Source of the DNA: an uncultured Ramlibacter sp.
GTDB lineage: Bacteria > Pseudomonadota > Gammaproteobacteria > Burkholderiales > Burkholderiaceae_C
DNA length: 64,000 bases
Assembly (NCBI RefSeq): GCF_936925435.1
Contig: NZ_CAKZHQ010000023.1
Span: 174,674 to 238,673 of the forward strand
Direction of reading: 5' to 3'
The notes beneath the pieces were generated by a model that was not told where the DNA came from, made no database searches, and saw nothing but the letters and a program-made list of their open reading frames with translations. The translations under genes and the position numbers were made by a program. Each line of letters begins with the position of its first letter. Within the stretch, counting starts at the first letter, position 1. Positions 1 to 7,451 of this stretch are shown here, piece after piece.

Positions 1-1
1 G

Positions 2-91
2 GTCGACCACGAGGTCAGTGACGACGAGTTCCTGTTCCTGGAAAGGGCGGCTGGGCTGTTGCCGCTGTACCTGCAGTCAGGCCCGGTTTGA
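2..91 (+). CDS. C-terminal fragment of an unidentified protein
   Basis: An open frame enters from the left edge and ends at a TGA at 89-91, giving 29 residues that finish in LLPLYLQSGPV. It is read as the tail of a gene that starts outside the window because the frame is open to the edge and the next gene on the other strand converges on it with a short gap. The fragment is too short to assign a family. It could also be a chance open frame. Confidence 0.4.
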   Translation, partial: VDHEVSDDEFLFLERAAGLLPLYLQSGPV

Positions 92-118
92 GCGCAGGGG
101 CGGCTGCGCCCAGCGGGC

Positions 119-289
119 TCAGCCGCCGTGGAAGCCCTTGAGGATGTCTTGCTCCGGGCGCTCGGGCGCGATGGTGGAGTCGTTGGTGCGCCGCGGCGAA
201 TCGAGCTTGCGGCTTTCTTCCTCGGCTTGTTCCAGCTTGCGGCGCGATTCTTCCGGTGGCTCGATGCCTGCGTCGTTGAGGTCGGTCAT
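119..289 (-). CDS. small charged hypothetical protein (56 aa)
   Basis: This 56-residue frame starts with ATG at 287-289, about 8 bases after an AAGGAG ribosome-binding site on the minus strand. It ends at TGA (119-121). The product is hydrophilic, with a Glu/Arg/Lys-rich helix-like stretch near residues 12-30 (EESRRKLEQAEEESRKL) and a C-terminus ending FHGG. There is no signal peptide or membrane segment. I do not recognise a family. The strong ribosome-binding site and biased third positions support a real gene. Confidence 0.55.
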   Translation of the reverse strand: MTDLNDAGIEPPEESRRKLEQAEEESRKLDSPRRTNDSTIAPERPEQDILKGFHGG

Positions 290-441
290 GTGGGCAATCT
301 CCTTCTTTGGTGTGAATGGATTCTGCGCGGGCGCAGGTACTGGGCGTGTAGGAACAAGGCTATGCGCCGGCGGGGCGCTCTCCTAGCCGGCGCCCGCAGC
401 GGCGCCTCTAACCTCGCGTTTTCATCAACCAACAGGAGACC

Positions 442-936
442 ATGATGACGATCGACAAGGACAACAAGAAGACGGGCGCCGGCACCGGCGCCGTTGTGGG
501 CGCTGCAGCAGGCGGCGCGGCCGGTGGTGCTGTGGCAGGCGCCCTCGTGGGCGGCGTGACCGGCCCCGTGGGCGCGGCCGTGGGCGCCGCCATCGGCGCC
601 GCTGCAGGCGCCATCGCCAACCGCCACAAGGCCGACCCGGTGCTGGAAGACAAGTACTGGCGCGACAACTATTCGAGCCGCCCCTATGCGAACAAGGAGG
701 CCAGCTTCGAGGACTACAGCCCGGCCTACCGCACCGGCGTGGAGTCTTACTCGCGCAACCCGGGCCGCAGCTTCGACGAGATCGAGCCCGAGCTGGGCCG
801 CGACTGGAACAGCAACCGCGGCCGCTCCTCGCTGGAGTGGGAACACGCCAGGCCCGCCGCCCGCGACGCCTGGGACCGCCTGAGCAACAGCGTGGAACGC
901 GCCATCCCGGGTGACTCGGACAAAGACGGCCGCTAA
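442..936 (+). CDS. glycine-zipper domain protein (164 aa)
   Basis: The start is the ATG at 442 (a second ATG follows at 445), a few bases after AGGAG. Residues about 12-60 are almost only Gly, Ala and Val with repeated GxxxG spacing, the pattern of a glycine zipper that packs helices in or on membranes. The following 100 residues are polar and aromatic (KYWRDNYSSRPY). No signal peptide precedes the zipper. Proteins of this kind are common and uncharacterised in Burkholderiales, often stress-related, but nothing here fixes a function. A strong terminator follows. Confidence 0.7.
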   Translation: MMTIDKDNKKTGAGTGAVVGAAAGGAAGGAVAGALVGGVTGPVGAAVGAAIGAAAGAIANRHKADPVLEDKYWRDNYSSRPYANKEASFEDYSPAYRTGVESYSRNPGRSFDEIEPELGRDWNSNRGRSSLEWEHARPAARDAWDRLSNSVERAIPGDSDKDGR

Positions 937-964
937 GCGCCTGGTCCCTTTCCGCTAAGACCCT

Positions 965-1000
965 ATCCGGGGCGCTGCTGCCAGTGCCCCGGATTTTTTT
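965..1000 (+). terminator. rho-independent terminator after the glycine-zipper gene
   Basis: ATCCGGGGC (965-973) pairs perfectly with GCCCCGGAT (986-994) across a 12-base loop. A run of seven T residues follows directly. Confidence 0.85.
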
Positions 1001-1013
1001 CGTCCTTCATTCG

Positions 1014-1038
1014 TCATTCCCGCGGAGGCGGGAATCCA
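1014..1038. repeat. dRS3-like palindromic repeat (half element)
   Basis: The core is ATTCCC, 8 bases, GGGAAT (1016-1035), preceded by GTC and followed by CCA. The same GTCATTCCCGCG edge occurs in the longer element at 13094-13153. The layout matches the dRS3 repeat described in Neisseria (ATTCCC-N8-GGGAAT); whether it is related is inference. Confidence 0.6.
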
Positions 1039-1056
1039 GAGCGTTCAAAATAAGCC

Positions 1057-1353
1057 ATGGAGACACGCGACTTCACCACCGGCAAGCTGCGCAAGGCGGT
1101 TTTCGACCGCGCCACGCGCCAGCTGGACCTGCACTTCACAGGCGGCTCCGTGCTGGGCTACAAACCTGTGCCCGACGAAGTCTTCCGGCGCCTGTGCCAG
1201 GCGCCCAACCCTGCCACCTACTGGGAAGACCGCATCGCCGAGGAATACCCCAAGGTGCGGCCCATGGCGCAGCCAGGGCAGGGCGGGGCCAAGCCCAAGG
1301 ACCTGAGCGACCTGAGCGACCTGTTCGGCGGCGACGAGGAGACAGCGGACTGA
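1057..1353 (+). CDS. KTSC-domain protein (98 aa)
   Basis: The product has the compact pattern of a KTSC domain: strands LDLHFTGGSVLGY, then PVPDEVFRRLCQAPNPATYW and an IAEEYP end. These small domains are predicted to be RNA- or nucleotide-associated, but no activity is established. The C-terminal 25 residues are a low-complexity tail with a duplicated DLSDLSD. The gene lies 18 bases after the palindromic repeat and converges on the glutathione S-transferase gene with a 6-base gap. Confidence 0.7.
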   Translation: METRDFTTGKLRKAVFDRATRQLDLHFTGGSVLGYKPVPDEVFRRLCQAPNPATYWEDRIAEEYPKVRPMAQPGQGGAKPKDLSDLSDLFGGDEETAD

Positions 1354-1359
1354 GGTGGA

Positions 1360-2040
1360 CTACTCCGGTTTGTAGAAGCGCGCGGGCAATGCCTCGCGGT
1401 AGGGGTAGTACTGGAAGAACGGCCGCGCTTCGTCGAGCACGCGCGCGACCGAGGGGCGCGCAAGCAAGCGCTCGAAGTAGGCCGCCAGGCGTTGATGGGC
1501 CGGCGCCAGAGGCACCAGGGTGGTGGCGTAGAACAGCGAGGGTGCGGCCGTACAGTCGGCCAGGCTGAAGGCATCGCCAGCGAGCCAGGTGCGCTCACCG
1601 ATGCGCTTTTCGAGCAGGCCGTAGGCCATCGCCAGGGTCTCCTTGGCCTTGGCCACTGCGATGGGATCACCCTTGCCTTCGCCGCGCAGGCGGTCGGCCA
1701 CGATGGCCTGCATGGGGTGCATCACATACAGGTCCACCAGGCGGTCCATCAGCCGCACCTCCAGCGCCGCCTGCGCATCGGCGGGCAGCAGCGTCTGGCC
1801 GGACGGGGCGTGGTGCTGGGCCAGGTATTCGACCTGGATGCTGGTCTCCGGCACCAGGAGGTCACCGTCCAGCAGCAGCGGGATCTTGCCCGTCGGCCAC
1901 AGGGCCAGGAAGTCGCTGCGCTGCTGCGGATCGCCCAGGTTGAGAAGGTGCGGCTCGAAAGGCAGGGCCAGCTCGTACAGCGCAATTAGCACCTTGTGGC
2001 AGTGGGAGGACAGGGGGTGGTGGTAGAGGGCGAGGGCCAT
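1360..2040 (-). CDS. glutathione S-transferase family protein (226 aa)
   Basis: The N-terminal thioredoxin-like domain begins MALALYHHPLSSHCHKVLIA. It contains the glutathione-binding turn (KIPLLLDGD) and the PETSIQVEYL motif, where ETS contacts the gamma-glutamyl group. The helical C-terminal domain includes WLAGDAFSLADC, the conserved N-capping box. Length is typical. The Ser in the PLSSHCHK motif is the likely catalytic residue. The substrate cannot be read from the sequence; detoxification by glutathione conjugation is the family role. It is divergent from the tctC-type gene. I chose the ATG at 2038-2040 because the motif order begins there; the open frame further upstream is antisense to the neighbour. 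Confidence 0.88.
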   Translation of the reverse strand: MALALYHHPLSSHCHKVLIALYELALPFEPHLLNLGDPQQRSDFLALWPTGKIPLLLDGDLLVPETSIQVEYLAQHHAPSGQTLLPADAQAALEVRLMDRLVDLYVMHPMQAIVADRLRGEGKGDPIAVAKAKETLAMAYGLLEKRIGERTWLAGDAFSLADCTAAPSLFYATTLVPLAPAHQRLAAYFERLLARPSVARVLDEARPFFQYYPYREALPARFYKPE

Positions 2041-2106
2041 GGGCGCAGTGTAGGGCGGGCATGCAAATTGCGGCTGGCAGCGTATCTTTTTGAGAAGGAG
2101 ACGCGC

Positions 2107-3075
2107 ATGCCCATCACCCGAAAACTCTTCCTGGCGCTGTGCGCCGCAGCATCCATCCTCCCGGCCGCGGCGCAGGACGCCTATCCCAACAAGCCGGTGA
2201 AAGTGATCGTGGCCCTGCCGGCCGGCGGCAGCGTGGACATGATCGCCCGGCTGGTCAGCCAGCAGCTGCAGACCGACCTGGGCCAGCCCTTTGTGGTGGA
2301 CAACAAGGCGGGCGCCTCCGGACAGATCGGCGTGCCCCTGGTGGCCAAGGCGCCGCCGGACGGCTACACCCTGATGGTGTCGCCGGCGTCCTTTCTCACC
2401 ACCAACAAGAGCATCTTCAAGGCCCTGCCCTACAACCCGGAGGCCGACTTCGCCCCCGTGACCAAGCTGGTCAACCAGGCCATGGTGCTGGTGGTGAACG
2501 ACAAGGCCAAGTACGGCACGGCCGCCCAGATCCTGGCGGCGGCCAAGGCCAGCCCGGGCAAGCTGACCTATGCGTCCAGCGGCGACGGCAGCCCGCAGCA
2601 CCTGGCCGGCCTGCTGTTCGAGCACCGCAGCGGCGTCAAGCTGCTGCATGTGCCCTACAAGGGCGGCGCCCCCGCCATCACCGACCTGATCGGCGGCCAG
2701 GTGGACATGGCCTTCGCGCCGCTGCCGGAGGCGCTGCCACACATCAAGTCGGGCAAGCTGCACCCCGTGGGCACCCTGAGCGAAAAGCGCGCCGCCGCCA
2801 CGCCGAACATCCCGACGCTGAAGGAGGGCGGTGTCGACAACGTCTACCTGTCCGCCTGGATTGGCCTGCTGGCGCCGGCCGGCACACCGCAGCCCGTGCT
2901 GGACAAGCTTGGCAAATCGGTGAAGGCGTTGCTGGCCGGTGACGCCAAGACCAGGCTGGTGGAGCTGGGCATGGAGCCGGCCGGCGATGAGGCCAAGCCG
3001 CTCAAGCAGGTGATCTCCGAGGACATCAAGCTGCACGCGGAGCTGGTGAAGGCGGCGGGCTTGGTGCCGCAGTAG
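2107..3075 (+). CDS. Bug/TctC-family periplasmic binding protein (322 aa)
   Basis: A signal peptide (MPITRKLFLALCAAASILPAAAQ) is followed by YPNKPVKVIVALPAGGSVDMIARL, the standard N-terminus of Bug (Bordetella uptake gene) solute-binding proteins. The later motifs GASGQIG, PPDGYTL, HVPYKGG and GGQVDMAF are also family hallmarks. These proteins deliver carboxylates or similar small acids to a TctAB permease. No permease gene is nearby, which is usual for the many orphan Bug proteins of Comamonadaceae. The start is the ATG at 2107, 6 bases after a GAAGGAG site, and gives a clean signal peptide. The ligand is unknown. Confidence 0.9.
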   Translation: MPITRKLFLALCAAASILPAAAQDAYPNKPVKVIVALPAGGSVDMIARLVSQQLQTDLGQPFVVDNKAGASGQIGVPLVAKAPPDGYTLMVSPASFLTTNKSIFKALPYNPEADFAPVTKLVNQAMVLVVNDKAKYGTAAQILAAAKASPGKLTYASSGDGSPQHLAGLLFEHRSGVKLLHVPYKGGAPAITDLIGGQVDMAFAPLPEALPHIKSGKLHPVGTLSEKRAAATPNIPTLKEGGVDNVYLSAWIGLLAPAGTPQPVLDKLGKSVKALLAGDAKTRLVELGMEPAGDEAKPLKQVISEDIKLHAELVKAAGLVPQ

Positions 3076-3089
3076 GGTTCATTGCCCCA

Positions 3090-3163
3090 GGCGCTATCTT
3101 TTCTGTAGCGCATTGCGCAATATGGACGGGGGCTACAGGCCGATTTCCCTCTTAAAAGTGGAA
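3090..3163. repeat. dispersed repeat with GCTAT/ATAGC-type hairpin
   Basis: The segment reads GCGCTATCTTTTCTGTAGCGC, then a variable stretch, then GACGGGGGCTACAGGCCGATT and an A/T-rich end. It aligns by eye with the copies at 8467-8546 and inside dapE (about 45737-45800), which share a GCTAT-type inverted repeat, GGGGGCT and AGGCCG blocks in the same order. It fills the gap between the Bug protein and the SulP gene. Confidence 0.6.
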
Positions 3164-3204
3164 CGAACCGCGCCGCGGTAGGATGCCGCTCCGCCGCATC
3201 CATG

Positions 3205-3224
3205 GGCCCCAGCACTCTGGGGCC
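3205..3224 (+). promoter_or_regulatory. perfect 8-bp hairpin just upstream of the sulP start
   Basis: GGCCCCAG (3205-3212) and CTGGGGCC (3217-3224) form a perfect stem with a 4-base loop, ending 7 bases before the ATG at 3232. No T-run follows, so it is not a classical terminator. It may affect ribosome access. Its position favours 3232 over the upstream ATG at 3202 as the start. Confidence 0.4.
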
Positions 3225-3231
3225 GGCTTTC

Positions 3232-4683
3232 ATGTCCAGACACCCCCATCCCTTTCGCGCCGAATGGGCGCCCAGCATTCCGCGCGAGCTCATGGCCGGC
3301 GCGGTGGCCACCTTCGCCCTCATCCCCGAGGTGATCGCCTTTTCGTTCGTCGCCGGCGTCGACCCGGCTGTGGGCTTGTTTGCGTCCTTCGTCATCAGCA
3401 TCGTCATTGCCTTCGCGGGCGGGCGGCCCGCGATGGTGTCCGCGGCGGCCGGCTCGGTGGCCCTGGTGGCGGCGCCGCTGGTCCACGCCCACGGCGTGCA
3501 GTACCTGTTTGCCGCCGGCATCCTGGCCGGCGCGGTGCAGATCCTCTTCGGCTGGCTGCGCCTGGGCGTGTTGATGCGCTACGTGTCGGGCTCGGTGCGC
3601 ACGGGCTTTGTCAACGCGCTGGCCATCCTGATCTTCTCGGCCCAGATGCCGCACCTGGTCGGCGCCAACGCCGCCACCTGGGCGATGGTCGGCGCCGGCC
3701 TGGTGATCATCTATGGCTTGCCGCGGCTGACCAAGGTCGTGCCGTCGCCGCTGGTGTGCATCGTGGTGCTGACGCTGGTGGCGCAATGGCTGCAACTGCC
3801 GCTCAAGACCGTGGCGGACCTGGGCCTGCTGCCTGCCGGCCTGCCGTCGTTCGGCCTACCGCAGGTGCCGCTGTCGCTGGAGACGTTGCGGCTCATCGCC
3901 TTGCCTGCGCTGGCGATTGCCATGGTCGGCCTGCTGGAGTCGATGATGACGGCCAGCGTGGTGGACGAACTGACCGACACGCCCAGCTCCAAGAGCCGCG
4001 AGTGCAGCGGCCTGGGTGCGGCCAACATCGCGGCCAGCCTGTTCGGCGGCATCGCGGGCTGCGGAATGATCGGCCAGACCGTGGGCAACGTGCGCTACGG
4101 CGGCCGGGGCAGGTTGTCCACGCTGTTCGCCGGCGCCTTTTTGCTGATCCTGATGGTGCTGCTCAGGCCCTGGGTGGCGCAGGTGCCCGTGGCCGCGCTG
4201 GTGGCCATCATGGTGATGGTCTCGGCCTCGACCCTGGACTGGGGCTCGGCCCGGGCGCTGCTCAAGCACCCCAAGCTGTCCAGCGCCGTGATGGTGGCGA
4301 CGGTGGCGGTGACCGTCGCCACCGACAACCTGGCCGCCGGAGTGGCCGTCGGCGTGCTCCTGAGCGGCGTGTTCTTCACCTTCAAGGTGGCGCGGCTGCT
4401 GACCGTGGTGAGGTCAGGCGACGAGAACCTGACCTACCGCGTGACGGGCCAGGTGTTCTTCGCCTCGGCCGACATGCTGGTCGACGCCTTCGACGTGCGG
4501 GACATTGAAGGCAAGCCGGTGACCATCGATCTGAGCGGCGCGCATTTCTGGGACGTCACGGCCGTGAATGCCCTCGACAAAGTCTGCCAGCGGCTGCGCA
4601 AGCATGGCAGCACGGTGGAGGTGGTGGGGATGAATGCGCAGGGGAGGGCGCTGGTGGCTAAGCTGGATTTGGGGATTGAATAG
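3232..4683 (+). CDS. SulP-family inorganic anion transporter with STAS domain (483 aa)
   Basis: About ten or more hydrophobic segments run from residue 20 to 395, beginning with PRELMAGAVATFALIPEVIAFSFVAG, the SulP signature region. A C-terminal STAS domain follows, with VTIDLSGAHFWDVTAVNALDKV. Bacterial SulP proteins carry sulfate, bicarbonate or dicarboxylates across the inner membrane; the ion cannot be read here. An in-frame ATG exists at 3202, but a hairpin separates it from the ATG at 3232, and residues from 3232 fit the family better. The gene converges on the nuclease-like gene downstream. Confidence 0.85.
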   Translation: MSRHPHPFRAEWAPSIPRELMAGAVATFALIPEVIAFSFVAGVDPAVGLFASFVISIVIAFAGGRPAMVSAAAGSVALVAAPLVHAHGVQYLFAAGILAGAVQILFGWLRLGVLMRYVSGSVRTGFVNALAILIFSAQMPHLVGANAATWAMVGAGLVIIYGLPRLTKVVPSPLVCIVVLTLVAQWLQLPLKTVADLGLLPAGLPSFGLPQVPLSLETLRLIALPALAIAMVGLLESMMTASVVDELTDTPSSKSRECSGLGAANIAASLFGGIAGCGMIGQTVGNVRYGGRGRLSTLFAGAFLLILMVLLRPWVAQVPVAALVAIMVMVSASTLDWGSARALLKHPKLSSAVMVATVAVTVATDNLAAGVAVGVLLSGVFFTFKVARLLTVVRSGDENLTYRVTGQVFFASADMLVDAFDVRDIEGKPVTIDLSGAHFWDVTAVNALDKVCQRLRKHGSTVEVVGMNAQGRALVAKLDLGIE

Positions 4684-4738
4684 CGAATTGCGCGCATGCG
4701 GCCAGCCGCTGTGCCCCGAACGCCCGTTGCGCCGGAAA

Positions 4739-5533
4739 TCAAGTCCCGCGAAGCTCTAGAGCGGGGATTTTTTGCACGCTCACCGACAGGGTGTATTCGA
4801 ATAGCTCGATGTTTTTGATATCTGCGCATGCGAGACGCAGGTCTTCTGTCATCGTCCGGCAAACAATCATTCCACGCACACGTTGACCCGGTTCAGCGAG
4901 GTTCTGGCGCACCCAGTTAACGTAGCGAAGAAGTTGACCAACGACGCGGTCGTAGCCCTTTGATACCTTCAATTCGAGAACAACAAGCGAACCGGCCGCA
5001 TCGGTCGCCAAGATGTCAATTCGCCGTCCGCCGCCCGCGTCAAACTCAAGTCCGCGAACTTCATCAACGTCGTACAGCTTTAACCCCATCTCAATGCATT
5101 CGAGATTTTCGGCCAGATAGCGTTGGAGATCCCGTTCGAGTAAGAACTCAGACGAGCCGGGCGGCGCTTCGCCGTCGTCCGCCTCCTCCACATCAGCAGC
5201 GATCTCCTCTTCACGGGCTACGTCCCCCTCAACAAACTCATGAATGGGCGCTGGATCCTTGCCGGGCTCATATAGTCGGTACTGACCGGAGCCCACCTTG
5301 AAAAGCAAGTCATCGGTCGTGTTGGTGGACGGATGATGCAACCTGCTTTTGTCGTTAGTTGAGGCCTGGACAAGGTGGGCGCGGATGCTGGTTGCCTGAA
5401 GCTTGGGGTAGTGTTGCGCGAACCATTCAATAGTTCTGGTTCTGGTGAAGACCTGACCGGGCTTCAAGCCCATGTCTTTCAGCATATCTTTAAGAAGTGC
5501 CCTGGTGGGCTTGTCATAGATCGTGCGTGCCAT
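4739..5533 (-). CDS. NucS-like PD-(D/E)XK nuclease domain protein (264 aa)
   Basis: The C-terminal half has the endonuclease NucS-like core: RRIDILATDAAGSLVVLELK followed by QLLRYVNWV. This gives the Asp and the Glu-Leu-Lys of a PD-(D/E)XK active site. The N-terminal 100 residues (from MARTIYDKPTRALLKDML) look like a winged-helix or DNA-recognition domain ending SGQYRLYEPG. A short acidic linker joins the two halves. The start ATG (5531-5533) follows a GGGGGAT site. Base composition is visibly lower in G+C than the flanking genes and codon use is mixed, suggesting acquisition. A DNA repair or restriction-like role is inference. It lies 17 bases after the amidohydrolase gene. Confidence 0.72.
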   Translation of the reverse strand: MARTIYDKPTRALLKDMLKDMGLKPGQVFTRTRTIEWFAQHYPKLQATSIRAHLVQASTNDKSRLHHPSTNTTDDLLFKVGSGQYRLYEPGKDPAPIHEFVEGDVAREEEIAADVEEADDGEAPPGSSEFLLERDLQRYLAENLECIEMGLKLYDVDEVRGLEFDAGGGRRIDILATDAAGSLVVLELKVSKGYDRVVGQLLRYVNWVRQNLAEPGQRVRGMIVCRTMTEDLRLACADIKNIELFEYTLSVSVQKIPALELRGT

Positions 5534-5550
5534 TGGATCCCCCAAATTGC

Positions 5551-6834
5551 TCAGCTGAAGGTGGAGAAGCGGACAGTGTCTGGCCGCCCCGAAATGTTGA
5601 TTGACGCGCCCACTTCCGGAGTCTGGGCGATGACAGCCCCGCTCTTGAATACCTTCAACCGATTCCCCCGCAACCGGATTGCCTCCACCACATCCCGCGC
5701 CTGCAGCAGCACAAAGCTCGCATCGCACCCAGCCTCGATGCCATACCCTTCCAAGTGCATCACCTTCGCCGCATTGACGGTCACGGCGTCGTAGCAGGCC
5801 TTGATGCCTTTCTGACTCGTCATCTGCGCCACATGCAAGCCCATGTGGGCCACCTCCAGCATGTCGGCGCTGCCCATGCCGTACCAGGGGTCCATCACGC
5901 AGTCGTGGCCGAAGGCGACGTTGACGCCGGCGGCCATCAGCTCGGGCACGCGGGTCATGCCGCGGCGCTTGGGATACGTGTCGTGGCGGCCCTGCAGGGT
6001 GATGTTGATCAACGGGTTGGCGATCACGCTCACGCCTGATTCGGCGATCAGCGGGATCAGCTTGCTCACGTAGTAGTTGTCCATGCTGTGCATGGAGGTG
6101 CAGTGGCTGCCGTTGACGCGGCCCTGCAGGCCCAGCCTCTGGGTTTCAAACGCCAGGCTCTCGATGTGGCGGCTCAGGGGGTCGTCGGTCTCGTCGCAGT
6201 GCATGTCGACCAGCTTGCCGCGCTCGGCCGCCATCTCGCACAGCAGCTTCACGCTCTCTGCCCCCTGGGCCATGGTGCGCTCGAAGTGGGGGATGCCGCC
6301 GACCACGTCCACGCCCATGTCGAGCGCCTTCTTCAGGCTGTCCATGCCGCCCTTGGTCCTGAGCACGCCGTCCTGCGGGAAGGCCACCAGCTGCAGATCG
6401 ATGTAGCCGGCCACGCGCTTCTTCACCTCCAGCATGGCCTCCACCGGCAGCATGCTGGCATCACTCGTGTCCACATGGCTGCGGATGGCCAGCAGGCCGC
6501 GCGCCACCGCCCAGTCGCAATACGTCAGGGCGCGTTCGATCATGTCCTCGGCCTTGAGCAAGGGTTTCAATTCGCCCCACAGCGCGATGCCCTCCAGCAG
6601 GGTGCCGCTCTCGTTGACGCGCGGCAGGCCGTAGCTCAGCGTCGCGTCCATGTGGAAGTGCGGGTCGACAAAGTGCGGGCTCAGCAGGTAGCTCTTGGCG
6701 TCGACGGTCTCCTTGGCCTGGGCGCCGGCGATCGGCCCCTCGGTCACTTCGCTGATCTTGCCGGCCTGGACGGCCACCGACATGTTCTTGCGGCCGTCGG
6801 GGAGGGTGCAGTTGGTGATGAGGAGGTCGAGCAT
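5551..6834 (-). CDS. codA: cytosine deaminase-family amidohydrolase (427 aa)
   Basis: The sequence follows E. coli cytosine deaminase along its length: PHFHMDAT (the HxH metal site), LQLVAFPQDG (Gln of the substrate pocket), VDMHCDETDD (His and general-acid Glu), GSHCTSMHS, and FGHDCVMDPWYGMGSADML (metal Asp). The reaction would be hydrolytic deamination of cytosine to uracil in the cytoplasm. One difference stands out: the residue after the metal-binding Asp is Cys where the E. coli enzyme has a second Asp (D314). This may change substrate preference, so a related aminopyrimidine or pterin cannot be excluded. It is the last gene of the pyrimidine run, 15 bases after the GNAT gene. Confidence 0.82.
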   Translation of the reverse strand: MLDLLITNCTLPDGRKNMSVAVQAGKISEVTEGPIAGAQAKETVDAKSYLLSPHFVDPHFHMDATLSYGLPRVNESGTLLEGIALWGELKPLLKAEDMIERALTYCDWAVARGLLAIRSHVDTSDASMLPVEAMLEVKKRVAGYIDLQLVAFPQDGVLRTKGGMDSLKKALDMGVDVVGGIPHFERTMAQGAESVKLLCEMAAERGKLVDMHCDETDDPLSRHIESLAFETQRLGLQGRVNGSHCTSMHSMDNYYVSKLIPLIAESGVSVIANPLINITLQGRHDTYPKRRGMTRVPELMAAGVNVAFGHDCVMDPWYGMGSADMLEVAHMGLHVAQMTSQKGIKACYDAVTVNAAKVMHLEGYGIEAGCDASFVLLQARDVVEAIRLRGNRLKVFKSGAVIAQTPEVGASINISGRPDTVRFSTFS

Positions 6835-6849
6835 GGGGTGATTCTCCGG

Positions 6850-7449
6850 CTAAGCGGCCGTCCAGCGCGCGCGGTCCAGCCGGTACAGGCAGTGGCGCAT
6901 GATGGGGTTGCCTGCGGGCACGGCGGGATGGTCGAAGGTCTCGGTCGGGCACTCGCGCATGCCCAGGCGCTCCATCAGCGCGCGCGAGCGGGCGTTGCGC
7001 AGGCTGGTGAAGCCGACGATCTCGTCCAGGTCCAGGGCCTCGAAGCCCACGCGCAGCGCCAGGCGCGCGCCCTCGCTGGCCAGGCCCTGGCCCCAGAAGG
7101 GCGTGGCCAGGCGCCAGCCGATCTCTACACAGGGGTTGAAGTGCAGGTCGTGCAGCGGGTGGTTCAGGCCGATGAAGCCCATGAACTGCGGCGCGCCGCC
7201 GTCTGGCGGCAGGTGCTCGGCCGCCCAAAAGCCCCAGCCGCGCTCGTCGATGGCGCCGCTGATGCGCGCCACGTGGGCGTCGCTCTGCGCCCGCGTCATC
7301 AGGCCGGGCAGGAACTGCATCACCCGGGGGTCGGCCATCATGGCGGCAAAGGGCGCGCGGTCTTCTGCAGTCCAGTGCCGCAGGCGCACGCGCTGGCCTT
7401 GCAGCAGGTCGGGGGGAATGGCCGTGTGGCCTGGCGGCTCGAGTTGCAT
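6850..7449 (-). CDS. GNAT-family acetyltransferase, RimJ/RimL type (199 aa)
   Basis: The layout is that of the Acetyltransf_3/RimJ-RimL group: VRLRHWTAEDRAPFAAMMADP at the N-terminus, IGLNHP, then EIGWRLATPFWGQGLASEGA with the Q/RxxGxG/A acetyl-CoA loop, and SLRNARSRALMERLGM near the end. It would acetylate an amino group from acetyl-CoA; the acceptor is not readable. It starts 2 bases after the permease stop codon and precedes the amidohydrolase by 15 bases, so it is probably co-transcribed with the uptake genes, though its part in that pathway is unclear. Confidence 0.82.
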   Translation of the reverse strand: MQLEPPGHTAIPPDLLQGQRVRLRHWTAEDRAPFAAMMADPRVMQFLPGLMTRAQSDAHVARISGAIDERGWGFWAAEHLPPDGGAPQFMGFIGLNHPLHDLHFNPCVEIGWRLATPFWGQGLASEGARLALRVGFEALDLDEIVGFTSLRNARSRALMERLGMRECPTETFDHPAVPAGNPIMRHCLYRLDRARWTAA

Positions 7450-7451
7450 GC

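Noticed and set aside
2041..3036. Upstream extension of the glutathione S-transferase frame on the minus strand
   Set aside because: The added residues are antisense to the Bug binding protein gene and do not belong to the GST fold, which begins at the ATG at 2040.
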